Assembly: GCA_002414905.1 (NCBI GenBank)
Contig: DIAY01000131.1
Location: forward strand, 1 to 45,251
Reading direction: 5' to 3'
Origin: Holophagales bacterium UBA5066
Lineage (GTDB): Bacteria > Acidobacteriota > Thermoanaerobaculia > UBA5066
Length of the DNA: 45,251 nucleotides
Shown here one piece after another: positions 1 through 8,772 of this stretch; the first letter of the stretch is position 1, and each line of letters starts with the position of its first letter. The notes under the pieces were generated by a model. The model was not told the DNA's origin, made no database searches, and was given only the letters and a program-made list of their open reading frames with translations. The translations under genes were made by a program, and so were the position numbers.

Positions 1-1
1 C

Positions 2-1321
2 TCAGCCCGCGAAGGGGGTGTGAACGCCGCATTCCGGAACGGCCCGATCGGCGTCACGGCCGGCTTCCGGCGCGGGACGACCGGCGGCGATCTCCCGAAC
101 GAGTTTTTCGAGGGGACCGACCTCTCGGCGGGCCTCGACTTCCAGATCGCCCCGGACGCGAAAGCCGGGATCACTGTGAAGAGGGAGTCGTCGCGAACCG
201 GGATCCCCTTCTCGGGCGCGACAGCCACGCCGCTGCGCGCGACGACCGCCGACACGACTCTCGTCTCCGTGCCGGTTTCCGTCGCCCTCGGGGCGAGGAC
301 GACCCTCGAGGCCGCGGGAACATTCGCGAACGACAGACCGACCTTCAGCGACCCCGATGATCCGTGGGGTTTCACCTTCTCGGAGACGAAGGCCCGGCGC
401 GCCGGCGGCCGCGTCGTCCTCTCGCATACGTCGGGCGCGAACCGGATCTCCGTCGGCACCGACTACGAGCGGACCAGCGTCGACAACGAAGACTCGTACG
501 GGGTCCAGCTCGACGGCCTCACGACGAGCACCTGGTCCGTCTTCGCCGAGGACCGCCTCTCCCTCGCGGACGAACGGCTCGCCATCACCGCGGGCGTCCG
601 GCGGGACGAGAACAGTGCCTTCGGCGCTACTACGAATCCCCGCGTCGCGCTCTCGTGGCGTGTCGCGCCGGCCGTGAAGCTGCGCGCAGCGGCGGGATCG
701 GCCTTCCGTGCCCCCTCGACCGGCGAGCTCTACTACCCCTTCTCGGGGAACGCCGCCCTTCGGCCGGAGGAGTCCGTCTCGTACGAAGCGGGCGCCGAGT
801 GGGCCCCCGGCCGAGGCCTCGTCTTCGAGGCTTCGTTCTTCCGGACGAACGTGAAGGACCTCATCAGCTACGACTTCGCGACCTCCACGAACGAGAACGT
901 CGGCCGGGCGCGGATGACGGGGGCCGAAGCGACTCTGCGCGGGACCATTTCGACCGCGACGTGGGCGAGTGCGTCGTACACCTGGCTCGACACAGAGGAC
1001 CGCGACACCGGCCTCCCGCTCCTTCGGCGCCCGGAGAGCCGCGCTTCCGTGACCTTCGGCGGGGACCTCGGGCGCGGTGCGACCGCCGAGCTGACAGGCC
1101 TCTACGTGGGCGAACGCGCCGATGTCGACGTGGTGACCTACGCGCGCGTGACGAGCCCGGCGTACTTCCGTGTCGACCTGGCAGCGACGGGTCCGCGGCT
1201 CTTCGACCACCTCGCGCCGTTCGTGCGGGTCACGAACCTCCTCGACCGCGACTACGCCGAGGTCGCGGGCTACCCCTCCCCCGGAATCCGTTTCGTCGCT
1301 GGCGTCGACGTCGCCTTCTGA
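2..1321 (+). CDS. TonB-dependent outer-membrane receptor, BtuB-like (5' truncated)
   Basis: The frame is open from the first bases of the window, so the plug domain and signal peptide lie outside. What remains is a beta-barrel: alternating aromatic/polar strands, the FRAPSTGELY segment with a following LRPEES motif that is typical of TonB-dependent receptor barrels, and a C-terminal Phe (GVDVAF) as expected for BAM-dependent insertion in the outer membrane. The tail reading AEVAGYPSPGIRF resembles the end of vitamin B12 receptors (BtuB), but siderophore receptors of the same family cannot be excluded. The family imports scarce ligands using energy from TonB-ExbBD. It converges on the nuclease gene and ends just before a strong hairpin. 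Family assignment is secure; substrate is inferred. Confidence 0.85.
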   Translation, partial: SAREGGVNAAFRNGPIGVTAGFRRGTTGGDLPNEFFEGTDLSAGLDFQIAPDAKAGITVKRESSRTGIPFSGATATPLRATTADTTLVSVPVSVALGARTTLEAAGTFANDRPTFSDPDDPWGFTFSETKARRAGGRVVLSHTSGANRISVGTDYERTSVDNEDSYGVQLDGLTTSTWSVFAEDRLSLADERLAITAGVRRDENSAFGATTNPRVALSWRVAPAVKLRAAAGSAFRAPSTGELYYPFSGNAALRPEESVSYEAGAEWAPGRGLVFEASFFRTNVKDLISYDFATSTNENVGRARMTGAEATLRGTISTATWASASYTWLDTEDRDTGLPLLRRPESRASVTFGGDLGRGATAELTGLYVGERADVDVVTYARVTSPAYFRVDLAATGPRLFDHLAPFVRVTNLLDRDYAEVAGYPSPGIRFVAGVDVAF

Positions 1322-1341
1322 TCCTGGTCGCCTGAAAGAGA

Positions 1342-1373
1342 GAGGGCCGGGAGCCGTGAGGCTCCCGGCCCTC
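1342..1373. terminator. Strong bidirectional hairpin between convergent genes
   Basis: A perfect 14-bp inverted repeat (1342-1355 pairs with 1360-1373) has a 4-nt GTGA loop and sits between two converging stop codons. There is no long T-run, but position and stability fit a shared terminator for the receptor and the nuclease genes. Confidence 0.75.
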
Positions 1374-1398
1374 GAGGGGCTGGAGGGTTCGGAGGAGA

Positions 1399-4300
1399 CT
1401 ACGAGAGGCGGCGCCCCAGAAGGAGTGCGCCACCCAGGGCGACGAGGCCGGCGAGAAGCCCGAGCCCGAAACCGTCGAGCGTCGGGACGACGGTGACGCC
1501 GCCCGCGCCCAGCGTGACGATCGACGTCGTCGGGTCGCCGACGGCACCGGTCTCGGGGTCGTCGCTCGGTACCGAAGTCTCGTTCGTGCCGTTGCCGTCG
1601 GCGTCGTAGGAGACGGTGGCCTGGTTCGAGATCGAGGCCCCGACAGTCAGTCCGGCCCCGACCTGCGCGAGGATCGTGACCGTCACGCTGCCTGCGGCGG
1701 GGATCGTCCCGTTCCAGGTCACAGTGTTCGTCCCGATGGTGGCGACCGCGGTCCCGGACGTGGCCGAGGCGGAAACGAGGGTGAGCGAGGAGGGGAGGAC
1801 GTCGACGAGCTCATTGCCGGGGTTGTCGGCCTGCGCGGACGTGCCGTTGTTCGTCAGGACGATCGTGTAGGTCAGCGGGCCTCCGGGGGCGACGGGACTC
1901 GAGGCGCTCTTCGTCGCGTAGACCGCGGGCGGGGTCTGGACGGTCGTCGTCGCCGTGGCCGACTCGTCGCCGGGCGTCGCCTCGGTGGAAGTCTGCGTTA
2001 CGGAGGCCGTGTTCGAGAGGACCGTCAGGGGCGCGACGGCCGCACCGACGGTGACGTTCAGCGTGAAGACGGCGCCGGACGGGGCGGTGAGCGTGGCGGC
2101 GGTGCAGGTGACGGTGCCGGCGGCGCCGACCGCGGGGGTCGAGCAGCTCCAGCCGGCGGCGGAAGTCAGCGAGGCGAAAGTGGTTCCGGCCGGAAGGACG
2201 TCGGTCAGGGTGAGGCCGGTAGCGGCGGCAGGCCCGCCGTTCGTCACGGTGATCGTGTAGGCGAGGCCGGCGCCGGCGAAGACCGGGTCGGGCGCGTCGG
2301 TCATCGTCGTCGTGATGCCAGCCGAGGCGAACGCCGCAACCTGGAAGAAGCCGACGAGCGGGTCGTGGTCCGAGAGGCGCGTCGCGTCGGTCGGGCCGTA
2401 GAGGCTTCGGGCATTCTCGGGGAAATCGGCGTTGATGCGCGGGTGCTCGAGACGACGAGCGACCGTGCCGGAGACGAGCGGCGCGTTGACGAGGACGTGG
2501 TCGAGCGACTGGCGCGAGCCGTCGAAGACGAACGAGTAGCGCTCCGCGGCGGGGGCAGTCGTGGCGAGGTTGATGAAGTCGGGGTCGACGAGGTTCGTCC
2601 CGTCGCCCGGGACCGTCGTCACGTTATCGTTGAAGACGAGGCCGGCGATTGTCGACATCGAATCGCCATAGCCGTCGTTCAGGTCGAAGGCGTTGAAGTC
2701 GCCGACGAGGATGATCCGCTCGGCCGGGTCTGCAGCCTGGCGCGCCTGCACGAGGATGGCGAGGTCGACGGCCTGCGCGAGACGCTTGGCGCGGACGCGG
2801 TCGCCAACGGTCGTCCAGCCATTCGAGCCGGCGGCGTTGTCGTCGACGCCGCTCATCGAGCGGAGGTGATTCACGATGACCGTGACAGGGTACGAAGCAC
2901 CGTTTGCGTGGTGGACGATGGCCATGAGCCGGAGCGGCGGGCGGTCGTTGAGAGTCTCGGTCGAGCTGTCGGCGTTCACGAAGAGCGTCCCGTCGAGCTC
3001 CTGCGTGACGCTGAGGACCTCGACGCGCGGCGTGGCGCCGGCGACGATGGCCGTCTTGACGAGGAAGCCCACGTCGATGCCGCCGACGTCGTTCCCCTCC
3101 ACGAGATAGGACGCGTAGAGCGGGTCGGGCTGGCCCGCGGCGATCGCGTCGGTGCTGATCTGAGCCGCGATCGCCTGGAGGGTCGTCAGGTTCTCGACCT
3201 CGGCGACGCCGAGGACGTCGGGGGTCTTCAGGTAGTTACGGATTCCGAGCGAGGCCTTGCGGAGGCGGTTCGCGAAGGCCGTCGGCGTGAGGACGGGGTC
3301 GCTCGTGGCCGGGTCGTTCACCGTGTCGAAGAAGCGCTCGAGGTTGTACGACGCCACGGTGAACTCAGTCGCGAGCGGCGTCGCGACGGCCGTGGCGACG
3401 ATGCCGGGCGTGACGGTCGGAGGCGTCGCGGTGTCGGGAAGGATCGTGTAGCGGTCGAAAGCGAAGTCGAGCGGTCCGACGACCCCTGTGAGGATTGCAC
3501 CGCCCGAGAGGTTCAGCTGCGCCGCTCCTACCTGGCCGTCGCTGTCGAGGCGGAGGAGCTCGGGGTTCGAGTCCCAGCGGGGGATGGTCGCAAGCGGAAG
3601 CACGTCGGGCCACTGGATACCGGCTTCACGGAGCGGAAGGGGGACGCCGGTAACGACGCCGTGGACGACGCCGTTGGAGGAGCCCGTAGCATTCGGTTCG
3701 TTCGTCGACCCGGTCGTCGGGGCCGTCACGGTAAAGGAGGCGACGCTGACGCGCATCCCTTCCAGCCTTTCGAGCTGGTTCCAGGTTCCCGTCGGGTCGG
3801 GGAGGATGGTGGTGAGGACGATCGGGACCGGGAGCGGGTTGCCCGAGGAGTTGACGACGACGGTCGGCGTCCCGAGCTCGGTGAGCGAGCCGCGGCCCGG
3901 TGCGTATTCGAGGACCGTCGCGGTGACCTCGACGAAGTCGCCGACGGCGACGGTCGGCACCGCACCGGTGTAGACGTAGATCCCCTCCGACGTGTTCGGA
4001 TCGGCGTCGACGGTGGCGTCGGGCTCCTGGAGGAAGAAACCGTTGTTGTACTTGAGGCCGGTGACGACGCCGCGGGTCGTGACGACGTTACCGACGAGCG
4101 GCGAGGCGGCGCCCGAGCCCTGGATGTCGTGGATCGGAGTGAAGTCGTCGTTCGTGATCGTGCCGAGGCCTTGGCCGTCGGTAATGATCGCGTTCGTTGC
4201 GTTCGTGACGTTCACGAAGAAAGTCTCGTTCGACTCGACCGTGGTGTCGCCGTTTACGAGGATGACGAATGCGTACGTGGAGCTCCCGGCAGGGATCGTC

Positions 4301-5559
4301 TGGCCGGTGAGGGCCTTGGCGGTGTAGTCGCCGGGCGCGATGGCGGTCCCGTCGGCGGTGGCGATGTCGAACGTGACCCCGCCGGCTCCGGCTGGGGCGG
4401 AAAGGCTGACGATGAACGTATAGGTCGTCGTACCGGCGTTTCCTTCGAGATGCGACACGTCGTTGATCGTCAGGTTCGGGGCCGCGTCGTCGTTGACGAT
4501 CGTCCCCTGGCCCTGGCCGTCGGTGACGTTCGCACCGGTGACGTTCGTGACGTTCACGAAGAACGTCTCGTTCGTCTCTGGGACCGTGTCGCCGTTCACG
4601 AGGACGTCGAACGTGTAGGTGGAGCTGCCGGCGGGAATCGTCTGGCCTGTGAGGGACTTCTGCGTGTAGTCAGACGGCTGGGTCGCCGTGCCGTCGGCGG
4701 TCGCGATGTCGAACGTCACACCGCCGGCCCCGGCCGGAGCCGAGAGACTCACGGTAAAGGTGAACGTCGTCGTCCCCGCGTTGCCTTCGTTCGCCGAGAC
4801 GTCGGTGAGCGTGAGGTTGGGGAGGCCAGCGGCGCCCTGCGGGGTCACTGAGAGATCGTCGATGGCGAGGCCGTGGTCGTTGCCGGTGTCGTTGATGTCC
4901 TTCCAGCGAAGCCACACCTCGGCGCCCGGGGCCACCGTCACGGTGAGCGTGTTGCTCTTTGCCGTCTTATTCGCCGACAGGTTCCCATCGAGGGCCGCGC
5001 CGGATCCGGTATTCGTGAAGGTCGGACTGGAGAAGTCCAGCGCGGCGAAGGCGGTCCATCCCGTGGTGGGAGTATCGGCGTCCGTGATGGTGCCCGCGGC
5101 GGCCGTCTGATACTCGAAGGGCAGGGTCTGAGCGACGGGAGTCGCGGCGCCGCCGTCGCGCCACTGCTCGCCGGTGTAGCTGATATCGAGCGAGCTGATG
5201 GTGGAGCCCGTGTCGTTCACGAAGCGAACTGCCCAGTAAAAGGTGCCAGTGCCTCCGGACCCGACGCCTCCGAGCGCCCGATCCGTGGCGGCGGCAGAGC
5301 CGAAGCTGTAGAGCGCTCCGGTGTTACTCGACCCGGTCCCCGAGTTGTAGGTGGTTCGCGTCGAGTACCAGCCGGGAATCGTCGTGTTGTCGGCCCAGGG
5401 GATGGCTGTACCCGTGTTGGCGAGTCCGTCGAAGTTCTGCGTGGAGGCGGTCCCGAGCGTCGTCAGACTCACCTGCGCCGCCGCCGGGAATGAAGACGCG
5501 AGGAGGAATGTGAGACCGGACGCGATCGCGAGTGCAAATCTCCGGGCGGGTCTGTTCAT
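1399..5559 (-). CDS. Secreted multidomain nuclease (Calx-beta, OB-fold, EEP domain) with IPTL-CTERM-like sorting tail
   Basis: This 1386-residue protein starts with a signal peptide ending AAAQ (about residue 29). A beta-rich N-terminal domain (30-240) is followed by two near-identical Calx-beta domains (about 247-355 and 362-470), an OB-fold of the ExeM/NucH/YhcR type (about 475-600) and an endonuclease/exonuclease/phosphatase domain (about 730-1075) with VASYNLERF, VAEVENL, VNHLRS, VGDFNAF and SDHDPL motifs carrying the metal and catalytic residues. Two DUF11-like beta domains follow (about 1085-1190 and 1210-1330). The end, VPTLDGFGLG then a hydrophobic stretch then RRLS, fits an IPTL-CTERM sorting signal. 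The family degrades extracellular DNA; here it is probably envelope-anchored or released after processing. The start ATG has AGGGAG upstream. Function is well supported, anchoring is inferred. Confidence 0.9.
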   Translation of the reverse strand: MNRPARRFALAIASGLTFLLASSFPAAAQVSLTTLGTASTQNFDGLANTGTAIPWADNTTIPGWYSTRTTYNSGTGSSNTGALYSFGSAAATDRALGGVGSGGTGTFYWAVRFVNDTGSTISSLDISYTGEQWRDGGAATPVAQTLPFEYQTAAAGTITDADTPTTGWTAFAALDFSSPTFTNTGSGAALDGNLSANKTAKSNTLTVTVAPGAEVWLRWKDINDTGNDHGLAIDDLSVTPQGAAGLPNLTLTDVSANEGNAGTTTFTFTVSLSAPAGAGGVTFDIATADGTATQPSDYTQKSLTGQTIPAGSSTYTFDVLVNGDTVPETNETFFVNVTNVTGANVTDGQGQGTIVNDDAAPNLTINDVSHLEGNAGTTTYTFIVSLSAPAGAGGVTFDIATADGTAIAPGDYTAKALTGQTIPAGSSTYAFVILVNGDTTVESNETFFVNVTNATNAIITDGQGLGTITNDDFTPIHDIQGSGAASPLVGNVVTTRGVVTGLKYNNGFFLQEPDATVDADPNTSEGIYVYTGAVPTVAVGDFVEVTATVLEYAPGRGSLTELGTPTVVVNSSGNPLPVPIVLTTILPDPTGTWNQLERLEGMRVSVASFTVTAPTTGSTNEPNATGSSNGVVHGVVTGVPLPLREAGIQWPDVLPLATIPRWDSNPELLRLDSDGQVGAAQLNLSGGAILTGVVGPLDFAFDRYTILPDTATPPTVTPGIVATAVATPLATEFTVASYNLERFFDTVNDPATSDPVLTPTAFANRLRKASLGIRNYLKTPDVLGVAEVENLTTLQAIAAQISTDAIAAGQPDPLYASYLVEGNDVGGIDVGFLVKTAIVAGATPRVEVLSVTQELDGTLFVNADSSTETLNDRPPLRLMAIVHHANGASYPVTVIVNHLRSMSGVDDNAAGSNGWTTVGDRVRAKRLAQAVDLAILVQARQAADPAERIILVGDFNAFDLNDGYGDSMSTIAGLVFNDNVTTVPGDGTNLVDPDFINLATTAPAAERYSFVFDGSRQSLDHVLVNAPLVSGTVARRLEHPRINADFPENARSLYGPTDATRLSDHDPLVGFFQVAAFASAGITTTMTDAPDPVFAGAGLAYTITVTNGGPAAATGLTLTDVLPAGTTFASLTSAAGWSCSTPAVGAAGTVTCTAATLTAPSGAVFTLNVTVGAAVAPLTVLSNTASVTQTSTEATPGDESATATTTVQTPPAVYATKSASSPVAPGGPLTYTIVLTNNGTSAQADNPGNELVDVLPSSLTLVSASATSGTAVATIGTNTVTWNGTIPAAGSVTVTILAQVGAGLTVGASISNQATVSYDADGNGTNETSVPSDDPETGAVGDPTTSIVTLGAGGVTVVPTLDGFGLGLLAGLVALGGALLLGRRLS
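4130..4840 (-). repeat. Tandem pair of Calx-beta-coding repeats
   Basis: Two consecutive units of roughly 340 bp encode highly similar Calx-beta domains: both contain NEGNAGTTT or LEGNAGTTT, SAPAGAGGVTFDIATADGTA, GQTIPAGSSTY and NETFFVNVTN. This looks like a recent internal duplication within the nuclease gene. Confidence 0.8.
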
Positions 5560-5625
5560 CTGGATCTCCCTTGGGAGTGAACTGCGCGGGACGCGCGTGA
5601 GACGGTGTGCAACAAGAGGTCTGGG

Positions 5626-5631
5626 ATCTTA
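5626..5631 (-). promoter_or_regulatory. Candidate -10 element for the nuclease gene
   Basis: On the minus strand the hexamer TAAGAT would place the transcript start near 5619, giving a leader of about 60 nt that carries the AGGGAG ribosome binding site. No convincing -35 was found. Confidence 0.3.
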
Positions 5632-5656
5632 TCCACGCGAGGCTCGGAATGTCCGG

Positions 5657-5662
5657 TAATCT
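5657..5662 (+). promoter_or_regulatory. Candidate -10 element for the zinc peptidase gene
   Basis: TAATCT would give a start near 5669 and a leader of about 21 nt containing the AGAGGAGG ribosome binding site at 5674-5681. It lies back to back with the nuclease promoter candidate; the -35 is weak or absent. Confidence 0.35.
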
Positions 5663-5689
5663 TTCGTGGAGCCAGAGGAGGCCTCCTTT

Positions 5690-6571
5690 ATGAAGTGGAC
5701 CCGCGGCGGATCGAGAGAGAACCTGGAAGACCGGCGGGGCGAGGGCGGGGGCTCTGGCGGCGGTCGACCCGGCATGAAGCTCGGCATCGGGGGCTTCATC
5801 CTTCTCGCAGTGTTGAGCCTCGTTTTCAAAAAGGACTTCTTTGCCCTCGTCGGGGGCGGAGGGGCGCTGGCGCCGAGTGCCGACGTCTCGGCCGGCTCGG
5901 GTGTCCCGGGAGGCGGTGCCGTCACCGACCCCCAGGAAGAGGAGCTGGCCGACTTCGTGGTTTTCGTTCTCAACGACGCGCAGGCGACGTGGGCGAAGCT
6001 CCTCCCGGCCGCAGGGGGGCGCTACTCGGACGCCAAACTCGTCCTCTTCCGCGACGGCGTCGACTCGGCCTGCGGCTACGCAGGGTCGTCGACCGGGCCG
6101 TTCTACTGCCCCGGCGACCAGAAGGTTTACGTCGATCTCGGCTTTTACCAGGAGCTGAAGGACCGGTTCGGTGCACCGGGCGACTTCGCGCAGGCGTACG
6201 TCATCACGCACGAGATCGGGCACCACGTCCAGCATCTTCTCGGCATCGACCGGGCCGTGCGCGAGCGGCAGGCCGCCGACCCGCGGAACGAGAACGCCTA
6301 CTCGGTTGCCCTCGAGCTCCAGGCAGACTGCTTCGCCGGGGTCTGGGGCCACGAGACCGGCAAACGAGGGATTCTCGAGAGAGGCGACGTCGAGGAGGGC
6401 TTGGACGCCGCCGCTGCCATCGGCGACGACCGGATGCAGAGGGCCGCCGGACGCCGGGTTTCGCCCGATGCGTTCACGCACGGCTCCTCGGAGCAGCGGG
6501 TGGCGTGGTTCAAGAAGGGGCTCGAGACGGGCGACATCAAAGCCTGCGACACCTTCCGCGCGATGAGGTAG
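5690..6571 (+). CDS. YpfJ/KPN_00809-type neutral zinc metallopeptidase
   Basis: The 293-residue protein opens with the family signature MKWTRGG and EDRRG, then a Gly-rich stretch and one membrane segment (about residues 27-43), so the catalytic part faces the periplasm. The zinc motif HEIGHHVQ places ligands at about H174 and H178 and the catalytic Glu at 175; the ELQADCFAGVW segment some 35 residues later supplies the third ligand. I chose the ATG at 5690 because it has a near-perfect AGAGGAGG eight nt upstream and because family members start MxW; an in-frame GTG at 5666 is less likely. The physiological substrate of this family is not well established. Confidence 0.9.
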   Translation: MKWTRGGSRENLEDRRGEGGGSGGGRPGMKLGIGGFILLAVLSLVFKKDFFALVGGGGALAPSADVSAGSGVPGGGAVTDPQEEELADFVVFVLNDAQATWAKLLPAAGGRYSDAKLVLFRDGVDSACGYAGSSTGPFYCPGDQKVYVDLGFYQELKDRFGAPGDFAQAYVITHEIGHHVQHLLGIDRAVRERQAADPRNENAYSVALELQADCFAGVWGHETGKRGILERGDVEEGLDAAAAIGDDRMQRAAGRRVSPDAFTHGSSEQRVAWFKKGLETGDIKACDTFRAMR

Positions 6572-6607
6572 GACGCGGGACTTCGGGATCCGCCACGCCC
6601 TCGCCTG

Positions 6608-6632
6608 CGGAGGCCGGGAGGTTGCGCCTCCG
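6608..6632. terminator. Hairpin between convergent genes
   Basis: CGGAGGC at 6608-6614 pairs with GCCTCCG at 6626-6632 around an 11-nt loop, between two converging stop codons. There is no T-run, so its role as terminator is tentative. Confidence 0.35.
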
Positions 6633-6634
6633 GT

Positions 6635-6937
6635 TCAGCGCCCCGACGGCGGAAGCGGTGGCCGGACCTGCGGCAGAGGTGGCCCGGCCTTCGCCGTCGT
6701 GGCGACCGTCGTCCGTCGTTCCTTCCAGAGGCCGAAGATCATCGTCAGGATGGCCAGGATGATCTCGTCGAGAAACGGGACGAAGTCGGGAATGAAGACG
6801 TCGATCACGAACACGGTCGCCAGGAGCGCGAAGAGCCCCGGGAAGCGGAGGTTCATCCCGCCCAGCAGCTTCTGGATGATCCCCCGCTTTCGGAGCGTTT
6901 CAGGGTCGCGCGGTGTCGTTGCCATGGGCGGAATCAT
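6635..6937 (-). CDS. Small membrane protein, DUF6116-like
   Basis: A 100-residue protein. After a charged start it has LRFPGLFALLATVFVIDVF, a PDFVPFLDE turn and a second hydrophobic segment IILAILTMIFGLW, followed by basic residues and a Pro-rich tail. The FPxLF then D-x-x-IPD-x-x-PF-DE layout is what I recall of the DUF6116 family; function unknown. Two in-frame starts (6937 and 6925) exist and neither has a clear ribosome binding site. It stands alone, converging with the zinc peptidase. Confidence 0.6.
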   Translation of the reverse strand: MIPPMATTPRDPETLRKRGIIQKLLGGMNLRFPGLFALLATVFVIDVFIPDFVPFLDEIILAILTMIFGLWKERRTTVATTAKAGPPLPQVRPPLPPSGR

Positions 6938-6955
6938 AGGGAAAACCGGGCTGCC

Positions 6956-6984
6956 TTGACCGGGAATACCCGGGATGCTAATTT
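6956..6984 (+). promoter_or_regulatory. Promoter of tRNA-Ala
   Basis: TTGACC at 6956-6961 and TAATTT at 6979-6984 are 17 nt apart, close to the housekeeping sigma consensus. A GC-rich discriminator (CCCCGG) follows, as is common for stable RNA promoters. The start would be near 6991, about 40 nt before the tRNA. Confidence 0.65.
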
Positions 6985-7030
6985 CCCCGGTCCGCGGAGG
7001 CCCCCGTGCCTTCCTGGTCTTTCAAAGCGT

Positions 7031-7106
<76 letters not shown>

Positions 7107-7127
7107 TTTCTTTTCTCGTGAGGGTTT

Positions 7128-7158
7128 CGCCGGGCAACAGTCCCGGCGTTTCTGTTTT
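7128..7158 (+). terminator. Intrinsic terminator after tRNA-Ala
   Basis: CGCCGGG (7128-7134) pairs with CCCGGCG (7142-7148) around a 7-nt loop and is followed by TTTCTGTTTT. Confidence 0.8.
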
Positions 7159-7172
7159 CGGGCCGGCCCCGG

Positions 7173-8720
7173 TCAGTTCCACTTCTTCAGCTGCGGCCAG
7201 AGCTCGCCCAGCGGCGTCTTGAGACCGCGGCAGACCCAGATCGGCCCGTTCTCCTCGGCCATCCCCCACGGGTGCCGGTGGCTTCCGGCCTCTTCGACGG
7301 CCGCGCAGACCCGCTCGAGGCTCTCCCGGTCGTCCTGAAGGACGACGAGGACGTCGCCGGTGAAGCCGCGCGGACCCCAGAAGAAGTGGTTCTGGTGGGC
7401 CGAGATCGCGGGAGGCAGGCCGTATGCGGGACCGAACAGGTTGATCGCCCCCGCCTCGCCGTAGTTGTTGGCGAAGATCGCGGCGCGCGCACGTTCCTCG
7501 GGTGTCAGGGCGTTCCAGACCTTCGCGACGTCCGCCACCAGCTCCGGCCAGCCGAACTGGTCACCGAACATCTGCGGAAGCGGCCCGCGGTGCGCGACCT
7601 CGGACTTCGGCGGCTCGAACCCGATCCGTTTCGCGTACGCGAGGAACACGGGAGGATCGAGGATCGGCAGGACGAGCGGCGTGAGGGGAACGGTGAGGAG
7701 GATCGCCCAGGCGGCGACGGCCGCCCGGGGCCAGACCCTCCCGGCGAGACTGCGGCGGCGCTCGAGAAGCTCGTCGAGGCCGACCGCCCCCGCCGCCAGA
7801 AGCATCGGGAAGGCCGGCGTCAGGTAGTAGGACTTCGCCTTCATCGCGAACATGAGGACGAAGAAGACGGCGAAGGCGCTCCCGAGAGCGCGGTAGCGGC
7901 GGTTGCGGGCGAAGAGGAGCCACGCGAGGCCACCGAGCCACAAGGGAAGGAGGTGCGGCCCCTGCTGGAGAACCTGCGCCAGGACGAACTCTCCGGGGCC
8001 GAGGACGACGTTCTTTCCCGTGCGTGCGACGTTGCGGAGATCCTCGAGCGTCGGGAAGTCGTGGGTCGCCTGCCAGAGGAGGTTCGGGAGGAAGACGAAG
8101 AGCGCGACCCCCGCTCCGGCCCACGGCCACGGCGTCGCAAGCGCGCGACACATCGGCGAGAGGAGAAGCCCGGCGAAGAGGGCGAGGCCGAAGAAGGCCG
8201 TCGAGTGCTTGTTGAGGAGACCGAGCCCCGCGAGGAGACCCAGGACGAGCCAGAGACGCGGGGAGGCGCCGTCGGCGAGCCGCACGAGAACGAGGGCACA
8301 CCCCGTCCAGAAGAGAGGTTCGAAGACGTTCATCGAGAAGAGGCCCGCGATGGCGAGGAAGATCGGCGTGGCCAGGGCTGCGACCGCCGCGAGCCCCTGG
8401 GCGTACCGGCTCCCGCCGAGACGCCAGGCGAGAAGGCCCGTGAGGAGGACGACCGCCGCGCCAGCCAGCCCGGCGATCCCGCGCAGGAGAGGGAGCGACC
8501 CGCCGAGAAGAAGTGCGACCTTCGCGTAGAGGCCGACGCCGGGTGCCGCGTCCACGTATCCCCAGGCGAGGTTCCGTCCGCAGTCGAGGAAGTAGAGCTC
8601 GTCGCGGAAGTATCCGTAGCGGTTCGCGAGGGCGAGGTGGACGGCGAGCTTCAAGCCGGCGACGGGGACGAGGAGGCTCCAGGCGGGGCCTGGCTGTTGA
8701 CGCTCCCCGGAAACGTTCAC
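7173..8720 (-). CDS. Polytopic GT39/ArnT-like glycosyltransferase (PMT_2 family)
   Basis: A 515-residue membrane protein with about ten to twelve hydrophobic segments. Near the N-terminus YGYFRDELYF carries the acidic Asp-Glu pair in the first periplasmic loop that binds the lipid-linked sugar in PMT/ArnT enzymes, followed by GYVDAAPG. The soluble C-terminal region (about 370-515) is hydrophilic, as in this family. Such enzymes move a sugar from a polyprenyl-phosphate donor onto protein or lipid on the periplasmic face; donor and acceptor here are unknown. The start is a GTG with no Shine-Dalgarno, about 7 nt after a TATCAC hexamer, so the mRNA may be leaderless. It lies 52 nt downstream of the WYL regulator on the same strand. 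Confidence 0.85.
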   Translation of the reverse strand: MNVSGERQQPGPAWSLLVPVAGLKLAVHLALANRYGYFRDELYFLDCGRNLAWGYVDAAPGVGLYAKVALLLGGSLPLLRGIAGLAGAAVVLLTGLLAWRLGGSRYAQGLAAVAALATPIFLAIAGLFSMNVFEPLFWTGCALVLVRLADGASPRLWLVLGLLAGLGLLNKHSTAFFGLALFAGLLLSPMCRALATPWPWAGAGVALFVFLPNLLWQATHDFPTLEDLRNVARTGKNVVLGPGEFVLAQVLQQGPHLLPLWLGGLAWLLFARNRRYRALGSAFAVFFVLMFAMKAKSYYLTPAFPMLLAAGAVGLDELLERRRSLAGRVWPRAAVAAWAILLTVPLTPLVLPILDPPVFLAYAKRIGFEPPKSEVAHRGPLPQMFGDQFGWPELVADVAKVWNALTPEERARAAIFANNYGEAGAINLFGPAYGLPPAISAHQNHFFWGPRGFTGDVLVVLQDDRESLERVCAAVEEAGSHRHPWGMAEENGPIWVCRGLKTPLGELWPQLKKWN

Positions 8721-8726
8721 ATCCGG

Positions 8727-8732
8727 GTGATA
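8727..8732 (-). promoter_or_regulatory. Candidate -10 element for leaderless glycosyltransferase mRNA
   Basis: TATCAC on the minus strand would set the transcript start at about 8720, exactly the GTG start codon. No clear -35 is visible. Confidence 0.35.
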
Positions 8733-8772
8733 CGTTGCGAGGCGGGACAGGTTCTCCGGCGGGGGAGCGCGC

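Noticed and set aside
2365..4851. Plus-strand open frame of 828 codons within the nuclease gene
   Set aside because: Antisense to well-supported Calx-beta and nuclease domains; acidic/Arg-rich with no motif.
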